DNA of 64,000 bases from CBDFHV01 sp965247705. Lineage in GTDB: Bacteria; Pseudomonadota; Alphaproteobacteria; Rhodospirillales; CAMCUA01. Position numbers and translations under genes: made by a program. The stretch is from assembly GCA_965247705.1 (NCBI GenBank), contig CBDFHV010000081.1:62001-126000 (forward strand), written 5' to 3'. Positions 17,933 to 27,882 of this stretch are shown here, piece by piece. Position 1 is the first letter of the stretch; the number at the start of each line of letters is the position of its first letter. The notes beneath the pieces were generated by a model. The model was not told the origin of the DNA, made no database searches, and was given only the letters and a program-made list of their open reading frames with translations.

Positions 17933-19675
17933 CCCGCCTTATTCACCCAAGGGGCCTGAAATGACTGGCGCGCGGCGGATTTTGACGTAAAATCAATGTG
18001 CTAGAAGGATTCACAACAAACCTCCGCCGTGCGCCATGGGTGAAACGCTATCTCTGTTCGGTTCCTCGTTCAACAAGTCCCTTCGCATCGAATCCCGACC
18101 CGAGCGGCTGACCGGGGAACCGGGGGCCGTGCTCTTGCGCGAGATCATGGAGCGCACCCGGATCATCGAGTGGCTGACCGAGCGGTTGCACGATCCGCGC
18201 AAGGCCGATCGTGTCACCTATCCCCTGGCCGATCTGCTGCGCACGGTTCTGCTTCTCTTTGGCCAGGGTTGGCACGACCAAGACGACGCCGACGCGCTCC
18301 GCCATGATGCGGGCCTACGCCTGGCTGCAAGCGGTTCACGGGGTGTCACGCCGTTGTCCACCGAGGCGCACCTGGCCTCGCAACCCACGCTGTCGCGTCT
18401 GATCGCGCTTCTGAGCACGCCGGAGGCCCGCACTGTGCTCCATGAGGCGATCACCGAGCTCGCGGGGCGGCGGTTCCGGGGCCTGCGCGGCGGTCACCGG
18501 CAGCGATATCTGACCATCGACGTGGACAGCCTGCCGATCGAGGTCCACGGCCATCAACCCGGCTCGGCCTGGAACGGCCATTACCATCAGCGCATGTACC
18601 ACCCTTTGGTGGCCAGCATCGCCGAAACCGGCGACCTTCTGGACGCTCGTTTACGGGAGGGCAACGCCCACACCGCCGAGGGGGCGCTGGACTTCATCCT
18701 TGATCTCGTGGACCGAGCCGAAGAGACGCTGTGCCAAGTCGCTCTGGTGCGCATCGACGCTGGGTTCCCCAGCGATCCCCTGCTGTCGGGCCTGGAGCGT
18801 CGCGGGACGCCCTATGTTGCCCGATTGCGGACCAACAAGGTCCTGGACCGCATGGCTCAGCCCTGTCTTGGACGGCCGCCGGGACGGCCTCCGGCAGAGC
18901 CGCGGACGTGGTTCCACGAGATGACCTGCCGGGCGAAGTCGTGGTCGAAAGAGCGCCGAGTGGTCCTGGTGGTGTTGGAACGGCCAGACCAATTTCTGGT
19001 TGATCACTTCTGGCTGATCACCAGCCTTGATGCCGGGGCCGTGCCGGCGGCCGATCTCCTGGATCACTACCGCCAGCGCGGCCGTGCCGAGGCCCACATG
19101 GGCGAACTCATGGACGTGATGGACCCGGCGCTGTCGTCCGCGTCGCGAAGGAAGCGTCATTACCGGGGGCGCTGCCTGCCGGAGCGCGAGAGCACGGTCG
19201 ATGCCTTCGCTCACAACGAGGTCGTCCTGTTGCTCAACATCCTGGCCTATGAACTGGTTCATGCCGGGCGGTGCCTGATGGAGACTGCGACCGGCGAGGG
19301 GTGGAGCCTTCGCCGGTTCCGCGAGCGCGTTCTGCGCGCCGCCGCCCGGGTCGTCGTTTCCGGCCGACGCATCACCATGGTCATCGGGGAAACATTCGCC
19401 CGCTTCTGGCAACGGCTCTGGCCGCGCTTGGAACGCTTGCGATACGCCGACCCGTAACCCCGTCCAAGTCGGCCAGCTAGACTTCAAGCCACCGCCGGAT
19501 CGCCGGTGGCGGTCCCGCTCGCCTCCACGGCGGCTTCTTCACGCCTTTCATGCCTCAAGTGGCTATCGCACAGCTGGGGAAGCACCCGTGACTCGCCAGC
19601 CGCGAATGACCCTGCAACGAGACTCGCATCACATGCAGAAAAGTCTACGGCAAGGGGGTTGGTGAATAAGCCGGG
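17933..19675 (+). mobile_element. IS1380-family insertion sequence, type B, copy 1
   Basis: The element is 1743 bp. The left end is CCCGCCTTATTCACC and the complement of the right end is CCCGGCTTATTCACC. The 5-bp target duplication GTCAC is present on both sides (17928-17932 and 19676-19680). Removing the element and one GTCAC rejoins the old yellow enzyme frame exactly (ATG-VTP-GGRITH). A nearly identical copy of the same length sits at 36872-38614 in the opposite orientation. Confidence 0.96.
18036..19457 (+). CDS. IS1380-family transposase (type B, copy 1)
   Basis: The protein has 473 residues and starts MGETLSLFGSSFNKS. Motifs include LTIDVDSLPIEVHGHQ (first Asp), VRIDAGFPSDPLLSGL (second Asp) and YRQRGRAEAHMGELMD (Glu), the DDE set of the IS1380 family. 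It is intact and fills most of the element. It differs from the copy at 37090-38511 by a single visible residue (Leu versus Pro in the GALDFIL stretch). Confidence 0.95.
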   Translation: MGETLSLFGSSFNKSLRIESRPERLTGEPGAVLLREIMERTRIIEWLTERLHDPRKADRVTYPLADLLRTVLLLFGQGWHDQDDADALRHDAGLRLAASGSRGVTPLSTEAHLASQPTLSRLIALLSTPEARTVLHEAITELAGRRFRGLRGGHRQRYLTIDVDSLPIEVHGHQPGSAWNGHYHQRMYHPLVASIAETGDLLDARLREGNAHTAEGALDFILDLVDRAEETLCQVALVRIDAGFPSDPLLSGLERRGTPYVARLRTNKVLDRMAQPCLGRPPGRPPAEPRTWFHEMTCRAKSWSKERRVVLVVLERPDQFLVDHFWLITSLDAGAVPAADLLDHYRQRGRAEAHMGELMDVMDPALSSASRRKRHYRGRCLPERESTVDAFAHNEVVLLLNILAYELVHAGRCLMETATGEGWSLRRFRERVLRAAARVVVSGRRITMVIGETFARFWQRLWPRLERLRYADP

Positions 19676-19863
19676 GTCACACCGGTCGCCTCGACGAACC
19701 CAAGACCGACGCCGCCGAGGGCGAACCTGGCATGATGCTGTTGATGCCAGTCCCGGACCCGCCCCTCGACTGCCTGATACTGGCACATGGGTGAGACGAC
19801 GATCCGGTTCCTGAGGGTCAGGCCGCGCAGTTCAAGGGGCTCGAACAACAGCGGTCGGGTCAT
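19676..19863 (-). pseudogene. Old yellow enzyme, 5' part
   Basis: The N-terminus reads MTRPLLFEPLELRGLTLRNR followed by IVVSPMCQYQ and HHARFALGGVGLGFVEATGV, the FMN-binding start of an OYE. It breaks off at the GTCAC target duplication of the IS. The gene starts 38 bases after the DapA-like gene. If translated, it would run a few codons into the IS end and stop. Confidence 0.88.
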
Positions 19864-19901
19864 AAAGCCTCAAGGCCAGCCGGGTATGGGAAGGGGTGGT
19901 G

Positions 19902-20846
19902 TCAAGCAGCGAGACGGCAGTCAAGCCGCGCCATCAGGGCGTCGAGCTCGTTCATGATGGATTTGAGCCTGTCGACCCGTTGCGCGCCCTCCGCGCCGAG
20001 GTCGCGGAACGGGGTCAGCGGCGGGCGAACGTCGCCCATCGGATAGCCGGCCGCAGAGGCCAGGGCCTTGGAATAGCACTGGTGGCCGTAGGTCGGATGG
20101 CCCTCGCCGATGATGGCCTGCATTCTGTCGATCAGACGCTGGACTTTCTTGGCGTCCTCGACCCGGCCTTCGGCCATGAAGTCGCAAAAGCGATGGGAGG
20201 CCCGCGGGATATAGTTGCCATAGGGATTGACGTAGCCGACCGCGCCCAGCAAGTAGGATTCGACCACCCGCTCGCCGGCAAAGACGTTCATGACCCCGTC
20301 CGTTGCCTCGACGATGTCGAACACCCGCGCGCCGTCCATGCTGGCTTCCTTGATGTAGCGGACCTGCTCGAAGGCAGCCGTGAGGCGCGCGACCAGCGTG
20401 GCGGACATGTCCACGTTGGAGGTGAAGGGATTGTTGTAGAGCATGATCGGCAGCGAGACCGCCTCGCAGATCGCCTTGTAATAGTTGAAGATTTCGTCCT
20501 CGGTCGGCGTGTAGTAGTAGGGCGGGATGATCATCAATCCGTCGGCGCCCATGGCTTCCGCCTCGGCCGAATAGCGTACTGCGGTCGGAGTATGGGCGTT
20601 CATGGACCCGACCAGCACCGGGATACGGCCGGCGATGTGCTTCACCGTCGATTCGACGAATTCCGAGCGTTCGTCGTCGGTGACGGTCAGGAATTCGCCG
20701 GTGCTGCCCAGGATGATGATGCCGGGAACCCCGACCGCAAGCTGCCAGTCCAGAAAGGTCTTCCAGCGGGGAATATCGATCGCCGAACCGTCGTCGGTAA
20801 AGGGCGTGATGGTAACCGTGTAGCTGCCGCGGAATGTCTTGGTCAT
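19902..20846 (-). CDS. DapA-family aldolase (dihydrodipicolinate synthase-like)
   Basis: This 314-residue TIM-barrel protein has the pyruvate-binding GSTGEF, the Tyr of MLYNNP (about residue 137) and the Schiff-base Lys of RYIKEAS (about 166). These are the class I aldolase/lyase features of the DapA/NanA superfamily. I chose the ATG at 20846, preceded by AGGAGA. Context (glycine dehydrogenase-like genes, old yellow enzyme, peptide-type ABC transporter) points to catabolism of an amino-acid-derived compound rather than lysine synthesis. The exact substrate is unknown. Confidence 0.88.
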   Translation of the reverse strand: MTKTFRGSYTVTITPFTDDGSAIDIPRWKTFLDWQLAVGVPGIIILGSTGEFLTVTDDERSEFVESTVKHIAGRIPVLVGSMNAHTPTAVRYSAEAEAMGADGLMIIPPYYYTPTEDEIFNYYKAICEAVSLPIMLYNNPFTSNVDMSATLVARLTAAFEQVRYIKEASMDGARVFDIVEATDGVMNVFAGERVVESYLLGAVGYVNPYGNYIPRASHRFCDFMAEGRVEDAKKVQRLIDRMQAIIGEGHPTYGHQCYSKALASAAGYPMGDVRPPLTPFRDLGAEGAQRVDRLKSIMNELDALMARLDCRLAA

Positions 20847-20857
20847 GGCTTGGTCTC

Positions 20858-22426
20858 CTACTCGGCCGCCGCCTTCAGCCCCCGGTGTTTGCGCAGGTAC
20901 GCGCGCCAGGTCATCGCCCAACCATTAGGGTCCTCGAGCACCGCGCCCTTGAGCTGCTTGATCGCCTGATTGTGGGGCGCCGTCTTGACCAGTTCCGGAT
21001 CCGCGTAGGCTTCTTCTGAGATCTTGGCGACGACGGCGATCCAGCGGTCGACGTCCTCGACTGACCATAGTTCGCCGGCCTCCGGCGTGAAGGGTTCCGG
21101 CACCACCCAGGGCTCGTGGCTCATCCACCAGGGATCGATCCCATAGTCCGCCATCCTGTTGGCCACGTCGGCGGTGCCGACGCCGGTCTCTTCCTTCATG
21201 GGACCAACACCCCAGCGGGTCATCTCCATGCGGAACTGGGTCAGCCCGGGATGGGATTTCTCGACGCCGCGGATCTGGCTGAGCTTCTTGTCGATATAGT
21301 TGTTGGTCAGGACCGATATGTCCGAGGCTTCCTGTATGCCTTCCGCGCCCATGGCCCGGGCCCAGGCATAGGCCTTCACGATCTGGGGAACGTTGCCCCA
21401 GAATTCGCGGATCTTGCCGGTGCTTTGGGGCCGGTCCTCGTCGAGGCGGTAGGTTCCGTCCTCCTCGACGATGACGGGCGTCGGCAGGTAGGGCGCAAGC
21501 TCGGCCGAGCAACCGTAGGCGCCGACCGCCGGGCCGCCGCCGCCCTTCGGTGCGCCAAACGTCTTGTGCAGCATGAACATGCAGGCATCGAAACCAAGCT
21601 CGCGGGCGCACAATTTGCCCATCACGCCATTGAAGTTGGCATGATCGTAGAAGCAAAGGGCGCCCGCCTCCTTGACCAGCCGGACCCATTCCTTGACGTC
21701 GGGATTGTAGATTCCCATGTCGTCCGGATTGCCGACCATCAAGGCCGCCGTTCGCTCAGAGATCGCCGCCTTCAGGGCGTCGAGCGACGGATAGCCGTTA
21801 GCCTCCAACGGCAGCGTAATGACCTTGAATCCCGCCGCGGCAGCGGTCGCGGAGTTGCAGGGATGGGCCTGAATCGTGGTGATGACCTCGTCCCGCTGGG
21901 CAAGCTCCCCACGAGCCGAGAAATAGGCCCGCGTTACCGCGGCATGGGTATAGGCCGCATCGGCACCGCCGCCAGGCTGAAACACGAACTGATCCATGCC
22001 CGAAAGCTCGCGCAGGATCAGATCCAGGCCATGGATGATCTCGAGCACCCCTTGCAGGGTGTCGGGATGCTGCAGGGGATGCGCCTCCGCCAGCTCCGGG
22101 CGGGCGGCCAGCATCTCGCCGAGCCTGGAATTGTACTTCATGGTGCAGGTGCCGAAGAGGCTGACCCCCATCATGCCCAGGGTTTCCTGGCTCAGATGGA
22201 GGTAGTGCCGCTGGACCTCGAACTCGGACATCTCGGGCAGCGCCGGGCTGTCCTCGCGGCGCATCGTCGCGGGGATCAGATCCTTGGCGTGACCGACCAC
22301 GTCGACGACCTCCGGTTCCGGGCCAGCGAAGACTTGGCCGCGGGCGCCGGGCCGACTTAGCTCCATGACAACGGGCTCGTCCCAGACGGGGGCGTGATAG
22401 GCGCGCGGTTTGGTGGGTCCGGTCAT
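20858..22426 (-). CDS. gcvPB: Glycine dehydrogenase-like subunit 2 (P-protein C-half)
   Basis: The protein has 522 residues, the size of bacterial GcvPB. The PLP lysine sits in LHKTFGAPKGGGGPA (about residue 288). In canonical P-protein the residue just before the glycine run is His (…PHGGGGPG), but here it is Lys, which may alter specificity. FGTCTMKYNSR and QPGGGADAAYTHA are also family features. It decarboxylates glycine (or a relative) together with subunit 1, passing aminomethyl to the H-protein. No gcvH or gcvT is in the window. It lies 15 bases after gcvPA. Confidence 0.88.
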   Translation of the reverse strand: MTGPTKPRAYHAPVWDEPVVMELSRPGARGQVFAGPEPEVVDVVGHAKDLIPATMRREDSPALPEMSEFEVQRHYLHLSQETLGMMGVSLFGTCTMKYNSRLGEMLAARPELAEAHPLQHPDTLQGVLEIIHGLDLILRELSGMDQFVFQPGGGADAAYTHAAVTRAYFSARGELAQRDEVITTIQAHPCNSATAAAAGFKVITLPLEANGYPSLDALKAAISERTAALMVGNPDDMGIYNPDVKEWVRLVKEAGALCFYDHANFNGVMGKLCARELGFDACMFMLHKTFGAPKGGGGPAVGAYGCSAELAPYLPTPVIVEEDGTYRLDEDRPQSTGKIREFWGNVPQIVKAYAWARAMGAEGIQEASDISVLTNNYIDKKLSQIRGVEKSHPGLTQFRMEMTRWGVGPMKEETGVGTADVANRMADYGIDPWWMSHEPWVVPEPFTPEAGELWSVEDVDRWIAVVAKISEEAYADPELVKTAPHNQAIKQLKGAVLEDPNGWAMTWRAYLRKHRGLKAAAE

Positions 22427-22441
22427 GGCCTGACGACCTCC

Positions 22442-23836
22442 CTAATGGCATTGGCAAGGCGGGTCAGATTCGTCCGCCGTGTGGATTTCGGTGACGCAAT
22501 AGAGGGCGCTTTGACCAAGCTCGGGCAGCTCCCGGGACAGGTCCTTGCCGCCGAAGATCCCATGCACGGAGCGGAGCGCCTCATTCACTTCGGCGACGGT
22601 CTTGCCGCTGTCGTCGAAATTGACCACGAATTCCTTGAAGAACCCGTCGGGCCACAAGATCCGGACGCCCTTGATGGCCGCCAGCCGCCGGGCCGCGAAG
22701 GTGGCCTTGGAGACGATCAGCGCACCGACCTCGCGGAAGCCCTCGGGGCCGAGGAGGCTCATATAGATGGCGTTGGCGATGGCCCACAGATAGACCGAAG
22801 TGCCGGTCCAATCCTTGCCCTCGTCGCGCATGCCGTAGGACGTTTGGTGCGACGACGCGAGGCTGAAACCGAACTGCCCCGGCTGGGTGGTCTCGGCGAT
22901 CGATACCAGGAAGCCATTGAACTCGCGGACGTAGCGTTCCTGGTCGGACGAGGCGATAAAGCCGCCCACGCCGCCGCCGCAGTTCATGTGAACGCCCAAC
23001 GGCTGCGTCGATCCGACGACGATATCGGCGCCGTAGTCCGCCGGCGCCTTGAGCACGCCAAGGGAGATCGGATCGACCCCGACAATGGTTTCGGCGCCCT
23101 GAGCGCGGGCCATCTGGGCGATGTCGCCGGCGGCGGACTCGATGATGCCGAGATAGGAGGGGGTTTCGAAATAGACCGCGGCGATATCGGGGCCGAGCTT
23201 GGACTGCAGGTCCGCAAGGTCGATCCGCCCGGTCGCGCCGTCGGCCTCGACCAGCACCACCTCGATATGGCGGGCCATCTCGGTCGGCTGGCAGTAGGTC
23301 CGAATGACCGACAGCCGTTCCGGGTCCGACAGCCGTGGCACCAACACCTTTCGCCGGCCGGTGAGCCGTGCCGCCATCCGGATCGCGTGCCCGGCCGCGC
23401 AGCCCCAGCTATAGACCGGGAGCTGAACCACCTCGCACCCAACCAGTTCGCCCAACTGGCTGTTATATTCGAACCACGCCTGGTTGCGGCCATGATCCGA
23501 CTGGGCCGAGCCCCACACCGGGGTCAGGAACTCGGTCCGGCCGACGATTTCGTCGACCACCGCGGGAACGTGGTGCTGCCAGCAGCCGGCGCCAAGGAAG
23601 TTGAGGCTGCGTTCGCAATCCTCGTTCTTGCGCAGGGTGGCCAGCATGTGACGCCGCAGATCGACTTCCGAGGTGAGCGCCGGCGGCAGGTTCAGCGGCG
23701 TAGAGCGAAAGTGATCGGCCGGTATCTGCTCGAACACCTGTTCGATCCGTTCGGCGCCGATTGCGGCCAGCATCCGTTCCTTTGCGCCGGGGGCCGAACT
23801 CCCCATCCAGGGGTGGGCTCGTGCTATGTTGGTCAC
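22442..23836 (-). CDS. gcvPA: Glycine dehydrogenase-like subunit 1 (P-protein N-half)
   Basis: The protein has about 464 residues from the GTG at 23836, which follows a strong GGAGGAGGA. The open frame extends 9 codons further upstream. Family stretches include NFLGAGCWQHHVPAVVDEI, TPYQ-equivalent WGSAQSDHGRNQAWFEYNSQ and GGGVGGFIAS. Subunits PA and PB together form the PLP-dependent heterotetrameric P-protein. Several family-typical positions differ from housekeeping GcvPA, so a specialised paralog is likely. It starts 69 bases after the AcoX-like gene stop. Confidence 0.86.
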   Translation of the reverse strand: MTNIARAHPWMGSSAPGAKERMLAAIGAERIEQVFEQIPADHFRSTPLNLPPALTSEVDLRRHMLATLRKNEDCERSLNFLGAGCWQHHVPAVVDEIVGRTEFLTPVWGSAQSDHGRNQAWFEYNSQLGELVGCEVVQLPVYSWGCAAGHAIRMAARLTGRRKVLVPRLSDPERLSVIRTYCQPTEMARHIEVVLVEADGATGRIDLADLQSKLGPDIAAVYFETPSYLGIIESAAGDIAQMARAQGAETIVGVDPISLGVLKAPADYGADIVVGSTQPLGVHMNCGGGVGGFIASSDQERYVREFNGFLVSIAETTQPGQFGFSLASSHQTSYGMRDEGKDWTGTSVYLWAIANAIYMSLLGPEGFREVGALIVSKATFAARRLAAIKGVRILWPDGFFKEFVVNFDDSGKTVAEVNEALRSVHGIFGGKDLSRELPELGQSALYCVTEIHTADESDPPCQCH

Positions 23837-23905
23837 GTAATCCTCCTCCGTCTGGTGATCCACATCAGACTGACACCGAGCGGCGCCCCGTTCAATGTCG
23901 CCGGC

Positions 23906-25033
23906 TCATGATTCCAGGCGCATCATCATCGTTTGCCCCGGTCCCGTGCGCACCCTGACATAGCCGGCCAGGTTGGCGTCGAGCTCCGGGTCCCCCGTAT
24001 CGACCAGAAGCCTGGGTTCGGGCAAGGCAATCAACTTCTCGGTGCTGGCGACGATCGTGATGCCGTCGCGGCCGACCCGGCGAATGACCTCGGCGCTAAA
24101 CTGCTGATTGCCTCGACCCAGCACGTATCCCTGACCGCCGGTTACGCCGAGCATGATTCGCGCCTCATGGCGTTCGATCAGGGCGACGATTTCCCGGTTG
24201 GCGATGTCCTTGCCGACGATCCGGCCGTCGCGCACGGCATCGACGCCAAGTAGGGTCTTCTCCAGGCCGAGCACGTCGGTGATCGCTTTCATCGTCGTGC
24301 CGGGTCCGATCAGATAGACCACACCGGGGGCCATCTCGGCCGCCAGTTCGGCGCCCGCGGCCCTGGCCGCGTCTTCGTCGGCGAGCGGCCCGCCACCCTT
24401 GGGCATTTGCACCAGCCCGCGTTCGAACGGTGCGCGCGCATAGCCATAGAGACGGGTGGCGATCCGGTCTCGACGGGTCGCGGTTTCATCCACGTCCAGG
24501 ATTTCCACGTCGCGAAAGCGCACCCGCGCCCTGTCCTTCGCAAATTCCGCGATCAGCCGGCCCGCGGCCTCCGGGCTGGTGGCGAAGACCCCGGAATGCA
24601 TCTTGACGCCGCAGGGGATTCCCAGCGCCGGTATCGCCTGCGTCACTTCGTCGGCGATGACACGGGCGGTGCCGTCACCGCCGGCGAACAGGATGATGTC
24701 GACCGCCGCGTTCCTCATCTGGCGAACCGCGGCGACGGTGTCGGCGGCCGAGGTCTCGTTCGCCGGCGCCTGGCCGAGAAGATCCGGATCGAAACCGGCT
24801 TCCGTAGCCGCCTCGCCTCCCATGGCGCCGCGAGGCGTCACGATCCGCGCCGCCGGGCATCGCGCCGCCAGGATGCTCAAGGCCCGTCGGGTGCGCGCCG
24901 CAGCACCAGGGACGGCGCCCAATTCGCGGGCCCGTGCCAAGATCGCCGGCCCGTCGGTTCCCTTCAGTCCCACCGCGCCCCCCATGCCGGCGATGGGGTT
25001 GACGATCAGCCCGATCGTCGGGCCATGGCTCAT
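23906..25033 (-). CDS. ATP-NAD kinase family protein (AcoX-like)
   Basis: This 375-residue protein begins with MSHGPTIGLIVNPIAGMGG and carries GGDGT (about residues 118-122), the diphosphate-binding signature of NAD/diacylglycerol kinases. The C-terminal half (GTTMKAITDVLGLEKTLLGV) matches AcoX of acetoin operons. The phosphorylated substrate of AcoX proteins is not settled. It heads the minus-strand operon with gcvPA, gcvPB and the DapA-like gene. The start is the ATG at 25033; 228 bases separate it from the divergent ABC transporter genes. Confidence 0.87.
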   Translation of the reverse strand: MSHGPTIGLIVNPIAGMGGAVGLKGTDGPAILARARELGAVPGAAARTRRALSILAARCPAARIVTPRGAMGGEAATEAGFDPDLLGQAPANETSAADTVAAVRQMRNAAVDIILFAGGDGTARVIADEVTQAIPALGIPCGVKMHSGVFATSPEAAGRLIAEFAKDRARVRFRDVEILDVDETATRRDRIATRLYGYARAPFERGLVQMPKGGGPLADEDAARAAGAELAAEMAPGVVYLIGPGTTMKAITDVLGLEKTLLGVDAVRDGRIVGKDIANREIVALIERHEARIMLGVTGGQGYVLGRGNQQFSAEVIRRVGRDGITIVASTEKLIALPEPRLLVDTGDPELDANLAGYVRVRTGPGQTMMMRLES

Positions 25034-25261
25034 CCCCGACCTCGCCACGGCATTCCATCGGGGGCACGGTTCGGCGCGGGCCGTTCCATCACGCTGGTTC
25101 CGCAATTCATATTGGTGCTCTACTATGGTGCCAGAAAGAAGCTCGCTGCCGAATTCGGCCACGCGGAAGGGCATGCGGCGCGTTGCCGGTCACGTACCCG
25201 ATCTCGCAATCTTCGGGATGAACCCGAAGCCTCGCAATGAATCCACGCAGGAGGAATATCC

Positions 25262-26830
25262 ATGAAAAAGCACATTGGCGCTTTTGTCGGTATCGCCGCG
25301 GCGGCGGTGATCGCGACCACGGCCTGGGCGGACGATCTACGTTACGCCCTCAAGACGGAAACGCCGTCGATCGACCCCCACTGGTCGACCAACACGGCGT
25401 CCATCGAGATCGGCCGTCATATCTTCGACCACTTGATCGCCAAGGACGACTTGATGGGCCTGCAGCCCGGCCTCGCGGAGTCGTGGAAGCCGATCGACGA
25501 CACCACTTGGGAGTTCAAGCTGCGCAAAGGCGTGAAGTGGCACGACGGCTCGCCGTTCACCGCCGACGACGTGATCTTCAGCTTTGAGCGCGCGACGACC
25601 ATTCCCACCCCGACCAGCTTCAAACAGTATCTCGCCGCCTAAACGGCGATCAAGATCGACGACCACACCTTCCAGGTCAAGACGCCGGCACCCAATCCCC
25701 TGATGGAGACGGACCTGGCGGCCTTCGCCATCGTCTCCAAGAAGCACGCCCAAGGGGCGTCGACGGCGGACTTCAATTCGGGCAAGGCGACCATCGGCAC
25801 CGGTCCCTACAAATTCGTCGAGTGGAAGCGGGGGGACCGCCTGGTCCTCGAGGCCAATCCCGACTACTGGGGCGGCAAGCCGGCCTGGGACCGGGTGGTC
25901 TTCAAGCCGATCAAGTCCGACGCGACCCGGGTCGCGGTCCTAAAAAGCGGCGACGTGGACATCATCGACAAGGTTCCGACGACGGACATCAAGAGCCTGA
26001 GAAACGATCCCAAGGTGGTCATCAGCTCGGGCACCGGTAACCGTCCCTTCTATCTGTGGCTCGACAGCCGGCGCGACGTTTCGCCCTACGTGTGGAACAA
26101 CGACGGCAGTCCGGCCTGGCCCAATCCGCTGCGCGACTGGAGGGTTCGCAAGGCGCTTTCCCTGGCCATCAACCGCCAGGGAATCGTCGATAGGGTCTTC
26201 GAGGGCTCGGCAACCGTGGCGACGCAATTGTTGCCGGAAGGGTTCTACGGCTACAACACCGACCTCAAGCCGGAACCCTACGATCCGGAGGGCGCCAAGA
26301 AGTTGCTGGCGGAGGCCGGATACCCGGACGGGTTCAAGGTGACGCTCCACAGCTCGTCCGGCGGTTACCTCAATGACATCAGTGTCGCCGAGGCGACGGC
26401 CCAGATGTGGACCCAGATCGGCGTCAAGACCGAGGTAGTGCTCAATCCCAAACAAGTGTTCTTTTCCAAGATTACCGGGAAAATGAACAACAGCCTGGCA
26501 ATCCGCACCTACAGCGTGGCGTCCGGCGAGCCGTCGATCCAGCTCAAGGCCGTCGTCCACACCGGCCCCCTCAAGGGAACCGAGTACTGTTGCCAACCGA
26601 CGGGAATGAGCAACCCCCGAACCGACGCCCTGATCGAAGAGGCGGTCGTCACCATCGACAAAAACAAGCGCGAGCAGTTGTTCAAGGATGCGATCGGGAT
26701 TGCCGTCAAGGACGTCGGAATCTCGCCCTTGTACTTCGAGGTCTACACCTGGGCGTCCCGCCCAGGGCTGAAGTACACGACGCGACTCGACGGCTTCAAC
26801 ATGGCGGTGAACGTCGTAAAGACCAAGTAA
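25262..26830 (+). pseudogene. Dipeptide-type ABC substrate-binding protein with in-frame TAA
   Basis: A signal peptide (MKKHIGAFVGIAAAAVIA...ADD) leads into an SBP_bac_5 fold (SIDPHWSTNTASIEIGRHIF, then WEFKLRKGVKWHDGSPF). The frame is interrupted by TAA at 25640-25642 after QYLAA. It continues without a shift (TAIKIDDHTFQVKTP) to a normal end at 26830. Without readthrough only 126 residues are made. AGGAGG precedes the start. The rest is well conserved, so the nonsense change is recent or a sequencing error. It would feed the DppBC-like permease. Confidence 0.85.
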
Positions 26831-26841
26831 CTCCCGCGATC

Positions 26842-26872
26842 GCGGACGGCCTCTCCAGGTGAGGCCGTCCGC
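26842..26872 (+). terminator. Strong hairpin after the binding-protein gene
   Basis: The arms GCGGACGGCCTC (26842-26853) and GAGGCCGTCCGC (26861-26872) are perfectly complementary around a 7-base loop and are followed by ACTTTTCTT. It resembles a rho-independent terminator or attenuator that lowers expression of the downstream permease genes relative to the binding protein. Confidence 0.8.
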
Positions 26873-26904
26873 ACTTTTCTTGCAACTGACGTGGAAGCAA
26901 GCTC

Positions 26905-27882
26905 GTGACGGTCTTCATCATCCGTCGGCTGTTGCAGAGCCTGTTAGTGGTCTTGGTCATGACGGTGCTCGTCTTCTTCGGCGTCATGGTGATCGGCAAT
27001 CCGGCGGATATCCTGATCAGCGAGGATTGCATCGGCGATTGTTACGTCAGGGCGGTACAATTCCTGGGTCTCGATCGGCCGGTCTACGAGCAGTATTTCG
27101 TTTTCCTGATGAATGCGGTCCAGGGCGACCTCGGCGATTCATTCCAGTTCGGCATCTCGGCCCTGGAGGTGATCCTGGAGCGCATGCCGGCAACCCTGGA
27201 GCTGGCCGTCTCGGCCATGCTGATCACCGTGGTCGTCGGCATCCCGCTCGGCATGTGGGCGGGCCTCAGGCCCGAATCCGTCAGCGGCAGGCTTATCATG
27301 GGCGGCTCGATCCTCGGCTTCAGCCTGCCCAACTTCTGGGTCAGCATCATGCTCATCGTGATCTTCGCCGTTGAGCTGGGGTGGTTGCCGGCCTCCGGCC
27401 GGGGTGAGACGGTCGCGGTTCTGGGTCTCGATTTCAGCTTCCTCACCTTGGACGGACTCGCCCATCTGGTCCTTCCGGCGGTCAGCCTGTCCTTGATCTT
27501 CACTTCCCTGGTCATCCGCATGACCCGCTCCGGCACCCGCGAGACCATGTTCCTCGACTTCGTCAAGTTCGCCCGTGCCAAGGGGGTGTCGACGGCGCGC
27601 ATCATCTTCGTCCACGTGCTCAAGAACATCTTGCTGCCAGTTGTTACCGTGCTCGGCCTCGAACTCGGCGGTCTCATCGCCTTCGCGGTCGTCACCGAGA
27701 CCGTCTTTGCCTGGCCCGGCATGGGCAAGCTGCTGATCGATTCGATCGACAATTTGGACCGGCCCATCGTGGTCGGCTACCTCATGCTCACCGTCTGCAT
27801 CTTCAGCGTCATCAATCTGGCGGTCGATCTCCTGTATGCGGTGATCGATCCCCGGGTGCGGCTGCAAGAGGCCAAGGCATGA
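26905..27882 (+). CDS. ABC transporter permease, DppB type
   Basis: The protein has 325 residues and six predicted spans. It begins VFIIRRLLQSLLVVLVMTVL, the typical DppB/OppB start. The ATPase-contact loop FVKFARAKGVSTARIIFVHV carries the EAA-type motif. It imports a peptide-like solute with the DppC partner. The GTG at 26905 is the only sensible start. No ATPase gene (DppD/F) follows in this window. Confidence 0.92.
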   Translation: MTVFIIRRLLQSLLVVLVMTVLVFFGVMVIGNPADILISEDCIGDCYVRAVQFLGLDRPVYEQYFVFLMNAVQGDLGDSFQFGISALEVILERMPATLELAVSAMLITVVVGIPLGMWAGLRPESVSGRLIMGGSILGFSLPNFWVSIMLIVIFAVELGWLPASGRGETVAVLGLDFSFLTLDGLAHLVLPAVSLSLIFTSLVIRMTRSGTRETMFLDFVKFARAKGVSTARIIFVHVLKNILLPVVTVLGLELGGLIAFAVVTETVFAWPGMGKLLIDSIDNLDRPIVVGYLMLTVCIFSVINLAVDLLYAVIDPRVRLQEAKA

